A DNA stretch of 43,560 nt, taken from assembly GCF_000576635.1 (NCBI RefSeq), contig NZ_AVFL01000043.1, positions 1 through 43,560 of the forward strand, written 5' to 3'. Position 1 is the first letter of the stretch, and the number at the start of each line of letters is the position of its first letter. The translations under genes and the position numbers were made by a program. This document shows positions 42,896 to 43,560 of this stretch, in pieces. The stretch is from Skermanella stibiiresistens SB22 (GTDB lineage: Bacteria; Pseudomonadota; Alphaproteobacteria; Azospirillales; Azospirillaceae). A model generated the notes under the pieces. That model was not told the DNA's origin. It saw only the letters and a program-made list of their open reading frames with translations, and ran no database searches.

Positions 42896-43560
42896 ATGGA
42901 CGTATTCGAAACACCCACGGTCGCCCCCATGGCCGCCCCCACGGCCGCCTCGTCACCCACCCCGTCCAAGGCGGCGGTGCTGGCCGAGCTTCGCGGCCGG
43001 ATCAGGAGGATGGAGGGGATCGGCGGGGCGGATGGCGCGCATCTGCTGCCACTTGGCGTTCCGGAGGTGGACCGCGCCTTGCCGGATGGTGGGCTGCCGC
43101 TGGGATGTCTCCATGAGATCGTCGGCGATCCGGGAGATCCGTTCAACGTCGCCGCCACGGGGTTCGGCACCGCCCTCCTGGCGCGGATCGCCCGGCGGCG
43201 CGGCCAGATCGTTTGGATAACGCGAGGCGACGACCTCCACGCGCCGGGATTGGCATCCTATGGATTGACACCGGATCGGCTGATCACGGTCCGTGCCCGA
43301 CGTGACGCCGACATCCTGTGGGCGATGGAGGAGGCGTTGCGCTGCCGTTCGCTCGGCGCGGTGCTGGGGGAGATCGGCGATATCGACATGGTCGCCAGCC
43401 GCCGCCTTCAACTGGCGGCCGAGAGCGGGGGCGTCACCGCCTTCCTGCTGCGCGGCGGCGAGACCAGGGCCCGCCGACTGGCCGCCACCGCGTCGGTGAC
43501 CCGCTGGCGTCTGGCGTCGGCGCCCAGCGCGCCGCTGGCGGGAGAGCCCGGCCTGGGGCC
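42896..43560 (+). CDS. imuA: ImuA-like SOS mutagenesis protein (partial, runs off the window)
   Basis: 221 codons are present and the 3' end is cut by the window edge. After a Pro/Ala-rich start (MDVFETPTVAPMAAP) comes LRGRIRRMEGIGG, then a RecA-like core: HLLPLGVPEVDRALPDGGLPLGCLHEIVG, and ARIARRRGQIVWITR followed by ADILWAMEEALRCRSLGAVLGEI. This matches ImuA, which works with ImuB and DnaE2 in damage-induced mutagenesis. ATG at 42896 keeps the LexA box 26 bp upstream. imuB and dnaE2 would be expected just beyond the window. Confidence 0.88.
   Translation, partial: MDVFETPTVAPMAAPTAASSPTPSKAAVLAELRGRIRRMEGIGGADGAHLLPLGVPEVDRALPDGGLPLGCLHEIVGDPGDPFNVAATGFGTALLARIARRRGQIVWITRGDDLHAPGLASYGLTPDRLITVRARRDADILWAMEEALRCRSLGAVLGEIGDIDMVASRRLQLAAESGGVTAFLLRGGETRARRLAATASVTRWRLASAPSAPLAGEPGLG

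Overview
The window comes from a GC-rich alphaproteobacterium, most likely of the Rhodospirillales/Azospirillum-Skermanella type. The class is well supported by the end of an rRNA operon (5S then initiator tRNA), a perfect GAAC-N7-GAAC LexA box before imuA, and IalB, DUF1194 and DUF4112 family genes. The order is a softer guess from general gene content. I see no phage, transposase, integron or CRISPR array.

Layout. (1) 100-424: 5S rRNA, tRNA-fMet and a terminator. (2) 436-9872, minus strand: a tight nine-gene operon. It encodes a complete sugar/polyol-type ABC importer with two different ATPases, then an acetamidase/formamidase, a class II aldolase-like protein, and a GMC oxidoreductase with its small gluconate-2-dehydrogenase-3-type partner. 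It looks like uptake plus catabolism of an unidentified compound. (3) 10186-12317, plus strand: queE, queC and a TauE/SafE-type permease. (4) 12355-14328, minus strand: a BCCT betaine-type carrier, flanked on its far side by a decayed piece of a TauE-type gene. (5) 14658-26780: two divergent operons that together form a quinate/shikimate to protocatechuate to beta-ketoadipate route. The minus arm has aroQ, an NAD-type aroE and a TRAP transporter. The plus arm has quiC, a BKACE (DUF849) gene, pcaB, pcaD, pcaC, pcaH, pcaG and a TetR regulator. Two near-identical 14-bp sites, 33 bp apart, lie between the arms. (6) 26830-30411, minus strand: a peptide/nickel-type ABC importer without ATPase genes. 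(7) 30547-43560: mixed single genes and small operons. They comprise an IalB-like secreted protein, a ThDP enzyme, two overlapping alpha/beta hydrolases, a two-component system, a membrane-anchored phosphatase, a YciF-like protein, an SDR, a GST, hemN behind an FNR-like box, DUF4112, a 53-residue Pmp3/YqaE peptide, a secreted VWA protein, and the start of imuA behind a LexA box.

How the genes work together. The strongest system is region 5. A TRAP importer would bring in an organic acid. An AroE with the NAD-type signature and AroQ would turn quinate or shikimate into 3-dehydroshikimate, and QuiC would dehydrate it to protocatechuate. PcaHG, PcaB, PcaC and PcaD would then make 3-oxoadipate. 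The usual last steps (pcaIJ, pcaF) are absent and a beta-keto acid cleavage enzyme sits in the operon instead. This suggests a CoA-transferase-free finish giving succinyl-CoA and acetoacetate. The second system of interest is region 2, whose substrate is unknown and whose ATPases carry non-standard catalytic-loop residues.
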